Assembly (NCBI GenBank): GCA_964444795.1
Contig: CAYUIQ010000010.1
Location: 1 to 64,000, forward strand
DNA from: JABMRP01 sp964444795
Lineage (GTDB): Bacteria > Planctomycetota > Planctomycetia > Pirellulales > Thermoguttaceae
DNA length: 64,000 nt
Direction: 5' to 3'
Shown piece after piece: positions 38,888 to 47,495 of this stretch. The position numbers and the translations under genes are program-made. A model generated the notes under the pieces. It was not told the origin of the DNA. It did no database searches and worked only from the letters and a program-made list of their open reading frames with translations. Numbering within the stretch: position 1 is the stretch's first letter; every line of letters starts with the position of its first letter.

Positions 38888-41602
38888 ATGGCTGAAAAGT
38901 ACGTCTATTTCTTTGGTCCGCAAGGGACCGACGGCAACGCCGCGATGAAGAACACCCTGGGCGGCAAGGGCGCCAATCTGGCCGAAATGGCCAAGCTGGG
39001 CATGCCCGTCCCCGCCGGGTTCACCATCACCACCGAATACTGTGATGTCTACCTCAAGGAAGGCAACCAGTTCACCGATTCGCTCAAGGCCGAGGCGGCC
39101 GTGGCGCTGGCCCAGACCGAAGAAGCCATGGGCATGAAGTTTGGCGACCCTGAAAATCCGCTGCTGCTCTCCTGCCGCAGTGGTGCCCGGCAGTCGATGC
39201 CCGGCATGATGGAAACCGTGCTCAACGTCGGACTCTGCTCGGCCACGATTCCGGGTCTGATCAAGAAGTCGGGCAACGAGCGATTCGTCTACGACGCCTA
39301 CCGCCGCTTGATCACCATGTACAGCGACGTGGTGATGGAGAAATCCGAAGACATTGAGCCCGAGGAAGGCCAGGGCATCCGCGGTCAGTTGGAGAAACTG
39401 ATGGACGCGGTCAAGGAAGCCAAGGGCTACAAGTCGGATACCGATCTGACCGCCGAGGATCTCAAGGCCCTCTGCGAGCAATACAAGGCCAAGGTGCAAG
39501 AGGTGCTGGGCAGCCCGTTCCCCGACAACGCCGACGATCAGCTCTGGGGCGCCACCGGCGCGGTGTTCAAAAGCTGGAACGGCAAGCGTGCCGTGTCCTA
39601 CCGCCGGATCGAGAATATCCCCGGCGAGTGGGGAACCGCCACCAACGTGCAGAGCATGGTCTTCGGTAACATGGGCAAAACCTCGGCGACCGGCGTGGCC
39701 TTCACGCGCAACCCGGCCACCGGCGAGAACAAGTTCTACGGCGAATGGCTCATCGACGCCCAGGGCGAAGACGTAGTGGCCGGCATTCGCACCCCCAGCC
39801 CGTTGAACGAAGAGACCAAGAACGAGCAGAACGAGCACCTGCAATCGCTGGAGACCGAATGGGCCGACTCCTACAAGGAACTGGTCGACATCCGCAACAA
39901 GCTCGAGACGCACTATACCGATATGCAAGATATCGAGTTTACCATTCAAGAGGGTAAGCTCTATATGTTGCAGTGCCGCAGTGGCAAGCGGACCGGTACC
40001 GCGGCCTTGAACATGGCCATGGACATGTTGGACGAAGGGCTGATCGACGAGAAGACGGCCGTCATGCGGGTAGGACCCGAGCAGTTGGACGAACTGTTGC
40101 ACCCGATCGTCGATCCGGCCGCCGAGAAGAAGGCCGAGGCGATCGTCTCCGGTTTGCCGGCCGGTCCCGGTGGCGCCCGTGGACAGATTGTCTTCACCTC
40201 CGACGCGGCCGTCCAGTGGGGCCGCGAGGGCAAGACGATTATCCTGGTCCGTGAAGAGACCAATCCCGAGGACGTCGAGGGGATGCGAGCCGCCGACGGC
40301 ATTCTCACCGCCCGCGGTGGCATGACCAGCCACGCGGCCTTGGTCGCCCGCGGTTGGGGTAAGTGCTGCATCGTCGGCGCCGGCGCCGTGAAGATCGACT
40401 TCGCCGCCAAGACGATGACCGTCGGCAACGTGACGCTGGCCGAGGGCGACACGATTACGCTCAACGGCACCAAGGGTAAGGTTTATCAGGGCGAGATGGC
40501 CATGATGGACGCCACGGAGAACCCCCGCTTCAAGACCTTCATGACGATGGTCGATAAGTTCCGCGAGATGGGCGTTCGCACCAATGCCGACACGCCGGAA
40601 GACGCCAAAGTGGCCCGCGACTTCGGAGCCGAGGGAATCGGCCTGTTCCGCACCGAGCACATGTTCTACGGTGCCGGCAGCGACGACGCGCTGTTTGCCC
40701 TGCGGAAGATCGTCCTTTCCAATACCGAAGAGGAGCGCAACGCGGCCATCGACGGCCTGTTCCCCTACGTGAAGAAGGACATCAAGGCTACGCTGGAGGC
40801 GATGGACGGTTGCCCGGTCACCATCCGGCTGCTCGATCCGCCGCTGCACGAGTTCATTCCGCAGACGGCCGATGGTCAGGCCGAACTGGCCAAGGCGCTC
40901 GGCATCACCGCCGACGAGGTTAAGGCCCGCGGCGAAGCGCTGCACGAAGTCAACCCGATGATGGGTCACCGCGGCGTGCGTTTGGGGATCACCTACCCGA
41001 AGCTCACCGAGATGCAAGTTCGGGCGATCTTCGAGGCGGCCGCCGAGTTGATCAAGGCCGGCAAAGACGCCAAGCCCGAGATCATGGTCCCGGTCACCTG
41101 TGCGGTCAGCGAGTTGGACGTATCCAAGGTGATTTGCGATCGCGTGTTTGCCGAGGTAAAGAAAGCCACGGGCGTCGACATCCCGTACGTTTACGGCACG
41201 ATGATCGAGATCCCGCGAGCCTGCCTGTTGGCCGACAAGATGGCCGTGACGGCCGAGTTCTTCTCCTTCGGCACCAACGACCTGACGCAGATGAGCTACG
41301 GGTTCTCGCGCGACGACATCGGCGGGTTCCTGCAAGAGTATCTCGACCAGGGCATCCTCGAGGCGGACCCCTTCCAGACGATCGACCAGGAAGGTGTCGG
41401 CCAGTTGATTGAGATGTCGGTCGAGCGTGGCCGAAAGACGAAGCCGAAGCTGAAAGTCGGCATCTGCGGCGAGCAGGGCGGCGATCCGGCCAGCGTCGAG
41501 TTCTGCTACAAAAACGGTCTGGACTACGTAAGCTGCTCTCCGTACCGCATCCCCATCGCCCGACTGGCCGCCGCGCAAGCGTCGATCAAAGCGAAAGGGT
41601 AG
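38888..41602 (+). CDS. ppdK: Pyruvate, phosphate dikinase
   Basis: 904 aa, the normal length. Interconverts pyruvate, ATP and Pi with PEP, AMP and PPi. The N-terminal ATP-grasp region (KYVYFFGPQGTDGNAAMKN, GGKGANLAEM) is followed by the swivelling domain with catalytic His482 in GGMTSHAAL. The C-terminal PEP/pyruvate TIM barrel includes GIGLFRTEHMF, the metal-binding region and a final GICGEQGGDPASVEF. ATG 38888 has AAGGA upstream. The last 58 codons and the terminator are duplicated at 43978-44226. Central to the pyruvate/PEP node, consistent with lactate use by lutABC. Confidence 0.97.
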   Translation: MAEKYVYFFGPQGTDGNAAMKNTLGGKGANLAEMAKLGMPVPAGFTITTEYCDVYLKEGNQFTDSLKAEAAVALAQTEEAMGMKFGDPENPLLLSCRSGARQSMPGMMETVLNVGLCSATIPGLIKKSGNERFVYDAYRRLITMYSDVVMEKSEDIEPEEGQGIRGQLEKLMDAVKEAKGYKSDTDLTAEDLKALCEQYKAKVQEVLGSPFPDNADDQLWGATGAVFKSWNGKRAVSYRRIENIPGEWGTATNVQSMVFGNMGKTSATGVAFTRNPATGENKFYGEWLIDAQGEDVVAGIRTPSPLNEETKNEQNEHLQSLETEWADSYKELVDIRNKLETHYTDMQDIEFTIQEGKLYMLQCRSGKRTGTAALNMAMDMLDEGLIDEKTAVMRVGPEQLDELLHPIVDPAAEKKAEAIVSGLPAGPGGARGQIVFTSDAAVQWGREGKTIILVREETNPEDVEGMRAADGILTARGGMTSHAALVARGWGKCCIVGAGAVKIDFAAKTMTVGNVTLAEGDTITLNGTKGKVYQGEMAMMDATENPRFKTFMTMVDKFREMGVRTNADTPEDAKVARDFGAEGIGLFRTEHMFYGAGSDDALFALRKIVLSNTEEERNAAIDGLFPYVKKDIKATLEAMDGCPVTIRLLDPPLHEFIPQTADGQAELAKALGITADEVKARGEALHEVNPMMGHRGVRLGITYPKLTEMQVRAIFEAAAELIKAGKDAKPEIMVPVTCAVSELDVSKVICDRVFAEVKKATGVDIPYVYGTMIEIPRACLLADKMAVTAEFFSFGTNDLTQMSYGFSRDDIGGFLQEYLDQGILEADPFQTIDQEGVGQLIEMSVERGRKTKPKLKVGICGEQGGDPASVEFCYKNGLDYVSCSPYRIPIARLAAAQASIKAKG

Positions 41603-41722
41603 TGCTGACCGGGACGGTTACCGCGTAATGTAAACGCAACTTCAAGGGACGGTGGTGAGAACTGCCGTCCCTTTTTTTGCGCGCTGGGCACGTTTTGTTA
41701 GCCCCGTCGCCTGCGACGGGAG
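41429..41722. repeat. Direct repeat copy 1: ppdK 3' end, terminator and spacer
   Basis: 294 nt comprising the last 58 codons of ppdK (41429-41602), the spacer, the terminator and the start of a GTTAGCCCCGTCGCCTGCGA element. It recurs at 43978-44271, offset 2549. After a few mismatches at its left edge the two copies are identical for about 230 nt, so the duplication is recent or maintained. Confidence 0.9.
41644..41678 (+). terminator. Intrinsic terminator of ppdK
   Basis: Stem AAGGGACGG (41644-41652) and CCGTCCCTT (41664-41672), loop of 11 nt, then a T-run. Confidence 0.85.
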
Positions 41723-41824
41723 AATCAGTTAGCCCCGTCAATAGCGGCAATTAGTGCCCGGTTTCGCAGTCCGGCAATGCCTGCTGGAGATTCTTGGTGC
41801 CTTCGTTGGTTATCCTGCAACCCG

Positions 41825-42454
41825 TCAATCCGAATCGAACCCGAGTTCCTTGGCCTTTGCGGAGTCGGCTTCGGCCTTGGCTTGTTCACCGATGCGTTCG
41901 TACGTGATGCCTCGGTTGATGTAGGCTTTGGCGAGGTTCGGATCCAGACGAATAGCTTCGGTGAAGTCGACGATGGCCTTGTCGAATTTACCTTGCTCAG
42001 CGTGAGCGATGCCCCGGTTGATGTAGACTATGACGAGGTTCCGATTCAGCCGAATAGCTTCGGTGTACTCGACAATGGCCTTGTCGAATTCAGCTTGCTC
42101 GGCGTGGGCGAAGCCTCGGTTGTTGTAGGCTTCGGCGTAGTTTGGATTCAACTGGATGGCTTCTGTGTAGTCAACGATGGCCTTATCGAATTCACCTTGC
42201 TCAACGCGGGCGAAGCCTCGGCTGAGGTAGGCTTCGGCGTTGTTCTGATTGAGCCGGATGGCATCGGTGTAGTCGACGATGGCCTTGTCGAACTCACCTT
42301 GCTCGACGCAGGCGAGGCCCCGGTTAAATGCGTCGATTGCTTGTTGTTCTTTCGACCCCCCACAACCCGAAAAGACCAACAGCCCGAGCAGCGAAGTCCA
42401 CAGGCTGAACTGATACCGGCCGAGTCTCGATTTCGCCGGGGCGGAATCGGTCAT
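41825..42454 (-). CDS. TPR-repeat lipoprotein
   Basis: 209 aa. The N-terminal hydrophobic segment ends in a lipobox (FSGC). The mature protein is five or so tetratricopeptide repeats of 34 residues, each with a near-identical EFDKAIVDYTEAIRLN core. The gene shows 102-base tandem repeats at DNA level, suggesting recent expansion or gene conversion. TPRs mediate protein contacts outside the cytoplasm here. It occupies the first compartment between repeat copies 1 and 2 downstream of ppdK. Confidence 0.82.
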   Translation of the reverse strand: MTDSAPAKSRLGRYQFSLWTSLLGLLVFSGCGGSKEQQAIDAFNRGLACVEQGEFDKAIVDYTDAIRLNQNNAEAYLSRGFARVEQGEFDKAIVDYTEAIQLNPNYAEAYNNRGFAHAEQAEFDKAIVEYTEAIRLNRNLVIVYINRGIAHAEQGKFDKAIVDFTEAIRLDPNLAKAYINRGITYERIGEQAKAEADSAKAKELGFDSD

Positions 42455-42515
42455 GGTCTTTCCCAGAAGGAGTGGAAGTCGCTGTCGGAGAACACCCGTG
42501 CCAGAATGTAGAACC

Positions 42516-42688
42516 TACTGCCGTCCCTTTTTTTGCGCGCCGGGCACGTCTTGTTAGCCCCGTCGCCTGTGAGGAGCCATGCCAAACATTTGCCTCACTT
42601 CTCCCGTCGCGGGCGACAGGGCTAACACGTTTTCGCCTTCGGGCCGCTCTACAATCCCTTCGGCCCCCCCGACCTCACCTCGGCCCGG
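42516..42688. repeat. Repeat copy 2: right half of ppdK terminator plus spacer element
   Basis: It starts with ACTGCCGTCCC and the T-run, so only the right arm of the ppdK terminator is present. It continues through GTTAGCCCCGTC... and its inverted partner to CCTCGGCCCGG. It matches 44210-44403 of copy 3 with scattered differences and a small deletion, and 41661-41715 of copy 1. It separates the TPR compartment from the toxin-antitoxin compartment. Confidence 0.85.
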
Positions 42689-43197
42689 GAAGAGTCCGTG
42701 TGGTGTGAATCCTTTGGGGCTGCTGCCGCCGGAGCCGCCGTGGCTCTTTCAACGTGACTGCGTAGTCGGGCCATGTTTTCCGGAAAAGTCAGCAGATGGA
42801 GAAGCTGGTCATACGCTGCGTTCTGAATAAGTTGTCCGCGTTCCCATCTGCCGATCGTCGCCTCGCCCAGTCTGGTGACACGAGCGAATTCGGCCCGAGA
42901 GAGACCTCCGCATTGCTGTCGAATGGCCCGTACCTCGGAAGGTGTCATGACATGAAGATGACGACATACGGCTTCATGCATCAGGTCCTCTGCTTCGTCG
43001 TCGAGGAATTCCTCGCCACATTCCTCACACCTGCGCACTGGAATGCGGGCAGACAATTCGACAGGAGGATCTTCCTGACCGTAGGGGAAACGATGGTCGA
43101 TTGTTTCGGTGGTAATACTCTCGCTTCCACAATCGGGACACGAGAGATCGGGGTCGCGGAAAGCTGAAACGCTCGAATTGCCATTTCGGTAAGGCAT
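42649..43197 (-). CDS. MqsA/YgiT-like antitoxin (zinc finger plus HTH)
   Basis: 182 aa. The N-terminal half is a YgiT-type zinc finger (CPDCGSES near residues 20-27 and RRCEECGEEF near 55-64). The C-terminal half is a Xre-type helix-turn-helix (LSRAEFARVTRLGEATIGRW). This is the MqsA architecture: a Zn domain that binds the toxin and an HTH that represses the operon. The last ~13 codons lie within repeat copy 2, so the C-terminal tail (SGGPKGL) comes from the repeat. The presumed toxin gene lies 80 nt upstream on the same strand, giving toxin-then-antitoxin order as in mqsRA. Confidence 0.8.
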   Translation of the reverse strand: MPYRNGNSSVSAFRDPDLSCPDCGSESITTETIDHRFPYGQEDPPVELSARIPVRRCEECGEEFLDDEAEDLMHEAVCRHLHVMTPSEVRAIRQQCGGLSRAEFARVTRLGEATIGRWERGQLIQNAAYDQLLHLLTFPENMARLRSHVERATAAPAAAAPKDSHHTDSSRAEVRSGGPKGL

Positions 43198-43277
43198 GGT
43201 CGTCAGTGCTTTCTGTAGGCTTGATTAGGTGTCGGGGTTCCCGGGAAAGAAGGATTCAAACCGGAAAGAGAGAGATG

Positions 43278-43640
43278 TCACATGTCTTGGTTTCCCCTAC
43301 TGGTGCTGTAGTGAAAACTTCTTCCCTTGATCTTTCCCGCCCCGAGTTGAAACTTGATATAGATGTCTCCAACAGGATGGGCAACGACCATCTCGAAGGC
43401 CTTCTTTCCGGGCGGCTTTCTCAACTCGATAAACCGGACGCTCTGGTTCTCGTCTTCGAGCTTTTCGGCTATGAATTCCCAGGCACCGTTAGGAGTGAAC
43501 GCATCACCACTGGCGGGGTCATTGACGGTCTGCGGTCGCCAGTCGGTTGGAGCCTCTCGGCTGAATTTCACTGACCGAGCCTTCTTCCTCCTCGCCAGGG
43601 TAGCCGCCTCCTGGCGGATAGGTTGTGGCACATCTGACAT
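43278..43640 (-). CDS. Putative toxin partner of the MqsA-like antitoxin
   Basis: 120 aa, basic, no signal peptide. Conserved-looking features are DAFTPNGAWEFIAEKLED, the KPPGKKAFEMVV segment and the end DIYIKFQLGAGKIKGRSFHY. The strand pattern YIKF...SFHY recalls the terminal strands of MqsR (YLKI...SFKE), a ribosome-independent mRNA interferase, but overall similarity is weak. The assignment rests mainly on linkage to a YgiT-HTH gene. GGTGAG precedes the ATG, and a strong promoter with a palindromic -10 lies 60 nt upstream. Confidence 0.6.
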   Translation of the reverse strand: MSDVPQPIRQEAATLARRKKARSVKFSREAPTDWRPQTVNDPASGDAFTPNGAWEFIAEKLEDENQSVRFIELRKPPGKKAFEMVVAHPVGDIYIKFQLGAGKIKGRSFHYSTSRGNQDM

Positions 43641-43699
43641 TTCTCACCGATGTCCTCGCTCCATCACTCGGCATACAGACCGCGTCTCCCTTCAGATAG

Positions 43700-43728
43700 A
43701 TCATATGATACATTTTAGTGCAAGTCAA
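43700..43728 (-). promoter_or_regulatory. Promoter of the toxin-antitoxin operon
   Basis: On the minus strand TTGACT (43728-43723), 17-nt spacer, TATGAT (43705-43700). The predicted start of transcription is about 50 nt before the toxin ATG. The -10 lies inside a 10-bp palindrome. Confidence 0.65.
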
Positions 43729-43749
43729 GAGAAATATCGGCTCATATGA
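43700..43749. promoter_or_regulatory. Paired palindromic operator candidates for the antitoxin
   Basis: ATCATATGAT (43700-43709) covers the -10, and a second TCATATGA (43742-43749) lies just upstream of the -35. Centre-to-centre distance is 41 nt, about four helical turns. This arrangement suits autorepression by the HTH antitoxin. It differs from the known E. coli MqsA site. Confidence 0.5.
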
Positions 43750-43977
43750 TCTATTTCGTTGGGAAAGACGGGCTCCATTGTCGAGTGACGGGTTCTATGT
43801 ATCTTTCAGGCAACCACTTACGTAAATCCTAAAGGAACACGGTCTCCAACTTCAAGTAAGAAGGGGCATTTTCGCCAACGAAGTCTCCTCGGGGTGACAC
43901 ATAGTTGTCACCGACTCCACTCCGATGGGGGCGCGATCGCTTGGGCGTGGGAGACCTGGCGGTCGGCCTTTCGGTTC

Positions 43978-44151
43978 GGCCGAAAGACCAACCCGAAGCT
44001 GAAAGTCGGCATCTGCGGCGAGCAGGGCGGCGATCCGGCCAGCGTCGAGTTCTGCTACAAAAACGGTCTGGACTACGTAAGCTGCTCTCCGTACCGCATC
44101 CCCATCGCCCGACTGGCCGCCGCGCAAGCGTCGATCAAAGCGAAAGGGTAG
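43978..44151 (+). pseudogene. Duplicated 3' fragment of ppdK
   Basis: Encodes the last 58 residues of PpdK (from GRKT to the stop), with two changed residues near the left junction (KTNP instead of KTKP and neighbouring bases) and otherwise identical DNA. The sequence 5' of 43978 is unrelated to ppdK. It has no start codon of its own that makes sense. Confidence 0.9.
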
Positions 44152-44578
44152 TGCTGACCGGGACGGTTACCGCGTAATGTAAACGCAACTTCAAGGGACG
44201 GTGGTGAGAACTGCCGTCCCTTTTTTGTGCGCCGGGTACGTTTTGTTAGCCCCGTCGCCTGCGAAGGGAGGAGCTATGTCGAACGTTTGCCCCACTTCTC
44301 CCGTCGCAGGCGACGGGGCTAACACGTTTTTGCCTTCCGGCCGCTCGACGGGGCACCGCTTCTCTACAATCCCTTCGGCCCACCCGAACTCACCTCGGCC
44401 CGGAGGTCGTGGGCTCTTAACACGAATCTACCCACGGCACGCAACCCGGGGATGTAACAGGAGATACAACAGATCCATCTCCTCGCGGGGGTGAACCGTC
44501 TTTACGTTCCCGGGGTCTGGATATTACACTTTCATATTCCCCCCTGCCGAAATCTTCTTCCCCGGAGCTGCTCAAGCC
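44152..44578. other. Spacer between the ppdK fragment and glyQS
   Basis: 427 nt. Holds the second terminator, the GTTAGCCCC inverted repeat and, near 44501-44529, a weak promoter-like pair (TTTACG, 17 nt, TTACAC) for glyQS. No T-box or other leader structure recognised. Confidence 0.4.
44193..44226 (+). terminator. Second copy of the ppdK terminator
   Basis: Identical stem-loop to that at 41644-41678, followed by six T. It would isolate glyQS from read-through. Confidence 0.8.
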
Positions 44579-46189
44579 ATGGAAATGGACCAACTGGTCG
44601 CCTTGTGTAAACGTCGTGGATTTCTCTTCCAGTCCAGCGAGATCTATGGGGGCTTGAACGGCTTCTGGGATTATGGGCCGATGGGCGTCGAACTGAAACG
44701 CAACGTCCGCGAGGCTTGGTGGCAGGATATGGTCACCTCGCGCAACGAACTGATCGTGCCCCCGGGAGCGCCCGAGGCTTACGAGATGACCGGCCTGGAT
44801 TGCACGATCATCATGCACCCCCAGGTTTGGAAGTGCTCCGGCCATTACGATCTGTTCCACGACTATATGGTCGATTGCCGCGAGTCGAACCGCCGCTATC
44901 GCCACGATCAGGTGCAAGGCCGTTGGGTCGAGGCGAAGGGACAGCGGATCTTCATCACCACCACCGCCGGCGGCGACGAGGGGCTGGCCGAGACGCAGCA
45001 GAAGGCGTTGAAGTTCTTCAACCTGCGCAAGAAACACATCGACCAACTCGGGTGGGACGGCCCGCTGGTCTGCCTGACCGAAGTCGACGATCACGAGAAG
45101 GTCCTCGGTCCCGATGCCAAGTCGCTGGGTACGCTGACCGAGCCGCGGGAGTTCAACCTGATGTTCAAGACGACCGTCGGTGCGTTGGGCGGCGCCCAAG
45201 ACACGGCCTTTCTGCGGCCCGAGACGGCCCAGGGTATTTTTGTCAACTTCAAGAACGTGGTCGACAGCACGCGGGTGAAGATCCCCTTCGGCATCGCCCA
45301 GGTGGGCAAGAGTTTTCGCAACGAGATCACGCCGCGCAATTTCACCTTCCGCTCGCGCGAGTTCGAGCAGATGGAGATCGAATTCTTCTGCCGGCCGGAC
45401 AGCTCGGCCCAGTGGTATCAGTACTGGCGCGACCGGCGATTCCGTTGGTACACTGAGATGGGACTTTCGGGCGAGCGCTTGCAGTTGCGCGAACACGACA
45501 CCGATGAGTTGAGCCACTACTCGGTTGGCACGGCCGACATCGAGTACGCATTTCCGTTCCTGCCCGAGGGTCAGTTTGGCGAGCTCGAAGGCGTTGCCCA
45601 TCGGGGCGACTTCGATCTGCGCAGCCACTCGGAAGGCAAATTGGTCCGCCAGGGTGAGGGGTTGGTCGTCGAAGAGGACGAAAACGGCAAACCGCGTCAC
45701 CGGGGTAGCGGCAAGGATCTGAGCTACTTCGACGCGGAGCAAAAGGAGCGGTTCATCCCCCACGTGATCGAACCCTCGGCCGGTGCCGACCGGGCCACAC
45801 TGGCGTTCCTCTGCGAGGCCTATACCGAGGACGAAGTGCCCAACGACAAGGGCAAGCTGACCAAGCGCGTCTACCTCAAGTTTCACCCCCGGCTGGCGCC
45901 GATCAAGGCGGCCGTCTTCCCACTGGTCCGCAAGGACGGCATGCCCGAGGTGGCCCAGCGGATCTACGGCCAATTGAAATCGCAGTTCAACGTCTTCTAC
46001 GACGAGAAGGGAGCCGTGGGACGTCGTTACCGTCGTCAGGACGAAATCGGCACGCCTTTCTGTATTACCGTCGACGGCCAAACGATGACCGACGGCACGG
46101 TCACCTTCCGCGACCGCGACACGCTCGATCAATGGCGAGTCAAAGAAGAAGACTGCCTCGAAGAGGTGCGTCGGCGATTGGCGCCGTAG
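44579..46189 (+). CDS. glyQS: Glycine--tRNA ligase, homodimeric type
   Basis: 536 aa. Class II aminoacyl-tRNA synthetase of the alpha2 type. N-terminal LVALCKRRGFLFQSSEIYGG and GFWDYGPMGVELKRN, then RPETAQGIFVNF, FRNEITPRNFTFRSREFEQM (motif 2), and a C-terminal anticodon-binding domain (DGMPEVAQRIY, GRRYRRQDEIGTPFCITVD). It charges tRNA-Gly. ATG 44579 or 44585 are both possible. Monocistronic. Confidence 0.96.
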   Translation: MEMDQLVALCKRRGFLFQSSEIYGGLNGFWDYGPMGVELKRNVREAWWQDMVTSRNELIVPPGAPEAYEMTGLDCTIIMHPQVWKCSGHYDLFHDYMVDCRESNRRYRHDQVQGRWVEAKGQRIFITTTAGGDEGLAETQQKALKFFNLRKKHIDQLGWDGPLVCLTEVDDHEKVLGPDAKSLGTLTEPREFNLMFKTTVGALGGAQDTAFLRPETAQGIFVNFKNVVDSTRVKIPFGIAQVGKSFRNEITPRNFTFRSREFEQMEIEFFCRPDSSAQWYQYWRDRRFRWYTEMGLSGERLQLREHDTDELSHYSVGTADIEYAFPFLPEGQFGELEGVAHRGDFDLRSHSEGKLVRQGEGLVVEEDENGKPRHRGSGKDLSYFDAEQKERFIPHVIEPSAGADRATLAFLCEAYTEDEVPNDKGKLTKRVYLKFHPRLAPIKAAVFPLVRKDGMPEVAQRIYGQLKSQFNVFYDEKGAVGRRYRRQDEIGTPFCITVDGQTMTDGTVTFRDRDTLDQWRVKEEDCLEEVRRRLAP

Positions 46190-46351
46190 CGGCCAGCGAA
46201 TGGAAACCGCCCGTCAATGCAGTTCCATCGGGGGGGTTCCTTTGTGTCTCTTGGTCAATCATTGCGGAATTCGCTTGCCGCGGGCCGGGAATTCGAGAAT
46301 ACTTCCAGTAGGGCCGGAACCGGGTGGGTTCTCAACTGCGGGAGGAGTCCG

Positions 46352-47413
46352 ATGAAGTATTGCATCACCGTCGCGGCGATGGCCGTTGCCGTATGGGCGT
46401 CGTCGAGTGAATCGCCGGCCGCTCCAGGAAGACCGGGAGCGCCGACACGCATGACGATGCCCGGCCACGGCGGAATGTCGCAAGTCGCCCCCGGCGCCGG
46501 GCATTCCAACGGCATCGGCCATGGCGTCCAAGGCAGAGGCCCTGTCTCCAGGGGCATCGGCCACGGTGTCCATGGGCCGTCGCAATTGCCGGCCCATGGC
46601 GGCCACCCCGGCTGGGGCCACGGCGGCACGCGTTACCACGGCCATAGTCGACATGGCCGATTCTACGGCGGGTATTCCTATCCCTACAGCTACGGTTACA
46701 ACATCTACGCCTACCCGTCACCCTACGACTCGTACTACGGATTCTCGTACAGCGCTCCCTTGTACCTGCCGGCCGAGACGCTCTACGGTCCCGGTTCCGT
46801 GCAGCGGTTCATGGGCGTGGACGGCGGTGTGTATCGCCGGAGCCCGGATGTTTTTCGCCCGCCGGCCGATCCCGTGGTGCGCGAGTTTCCCCGGGCGGAT
46901 CCGGACGCGAAGGCCCCGGTGCGCCGGGCCAACCAGCGGGCGGTCGATCGGGCCGTGAAAGTGATGGAGATCGGCGACGATCACTTCAGCCACCAGAAGT
47001 ACGCCTCGGCCAATATGCGATACCGAGAAGCGGCGCGAACGGCCCCGGACATGGCCGAGGCCTTCTTCCGACAGGGGTTCGCCAATCTTGCCCAAGGGAT
47101 GTACGAGTCGGCGGCGCGCGTATTTCGCCGGGGGCTTGAGTTGGACCCCGATTGGCCGAACGCCGAGTTCCGCGTCGACGATCTCTACGGCGACAATCGG
47201 CTGGCCAAGGCGGCCCATCTCGACGCCCTGGCCGCGGCCGCCACGGAACGTCCCGACGACGCCGAGTTGATGTTCCTGGTGGGTGTCTTTCTCCATTTCG
47301 ACGGTCAGCCGAAACGAGCCGCCGCGTTTTTCGAGCGTGCCGTCAAGTTGGCACCCGACGATATCGAGCACGTCAAGAGTTTTCTCAAGCCCGGCGGCGG
47401 CGTGCGGATGTAG
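46352..47413 (+). CDS. Secreted His/Gly/Tyr-rich protein with C-terminal TPRs
   Basis: 353 aa. GGAGGAG at 46341-46347 defines ATG 46352, which begins a signal peptide (MKYCITVAAMAVAVWASSSE). Residues about 30-150 are low complexity: Gly/His-rich, then Tyr/Ser/Pro-rich (YGGYSYPYSYGYN). The C-terminal half carries tetratricopeptide-like helices (SANMRYREAARTAPDMAEAF, ESAARVFRRGLELDPDWPNA). A common planctomycete type, probably a cell-envelope protein; function unknown. Confidence 0.8.
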   Translation: MKYCITVAAMAVAVWASSSESPAAPGRPGAPTRMTMPGHGGMSQVAPGAGHSNGIGHGVQGRGPVSRGIGHGVHGPSQLPAHGGHPGWGHGGTRYHGHSRHGRFYGGYSYPYSYGYNIYAYPSPYDSYYGFSYSAPLYLPAETLYGPGSVQRFMGVDGGVYRRSPDVFRPPADPVVREFPRADPDAKAPVRRANQRAVDRAVKVMEIGDDHFSHQKYASANMRYREAARTAPDMAEAFFRQGFANLAQGMYESAARVFRRGLELDPDWPNAEFRVDDLYGDNRLAKAAHLDALAAAATERPDDAELMFLVGVFLHFDGQPKRAAAFFERAVKLAPDDIEHVKSFLKPGGGVRM

Positions 47414-47495
47414 GGCAGGGGTACCGGAACGAGAACAGTGAGAGGGCAGCCACTTGTGTGGCCACGTTCCCGCCGGGCTAACGGGACCTCGTCAT

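Larger units (their letters stand above)
43978..44403. repeat. Repeat copy 3: ppdK 3' end, terminator and full spacer element
   Basis: The most complete copy. 43978-44271 matches copy 1 and 44210-44403 matches copy 2. It contains a perfect 20-bp inverted pair, GTTAGCCCCGTCGCCTGCGA and its complement, near 44248-44268 and 44302-44323. It ends at CCTCGGCCCGG, about 175 nt before glyQS. Confidence 0.88.

Noticed and set aside
38675..41578. 967-codon open frame antisense to ppdK
   Set aside because: It is a shadow of strong codon bias in the high-GC ppdK gene. It has no ribosome-binding site, and its product is low-quality His/Val/Gly-rich sequence. The same applies to the long antisense frames over glyQS, the first glgC and the hybrid kinase.
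43894..44151. Independent small gene of 85 codons
   Set aside because: Its last 58 codons are a copy of the ppdK 3' end; the rest has no coding character. Annotated as a ppdK fragment.
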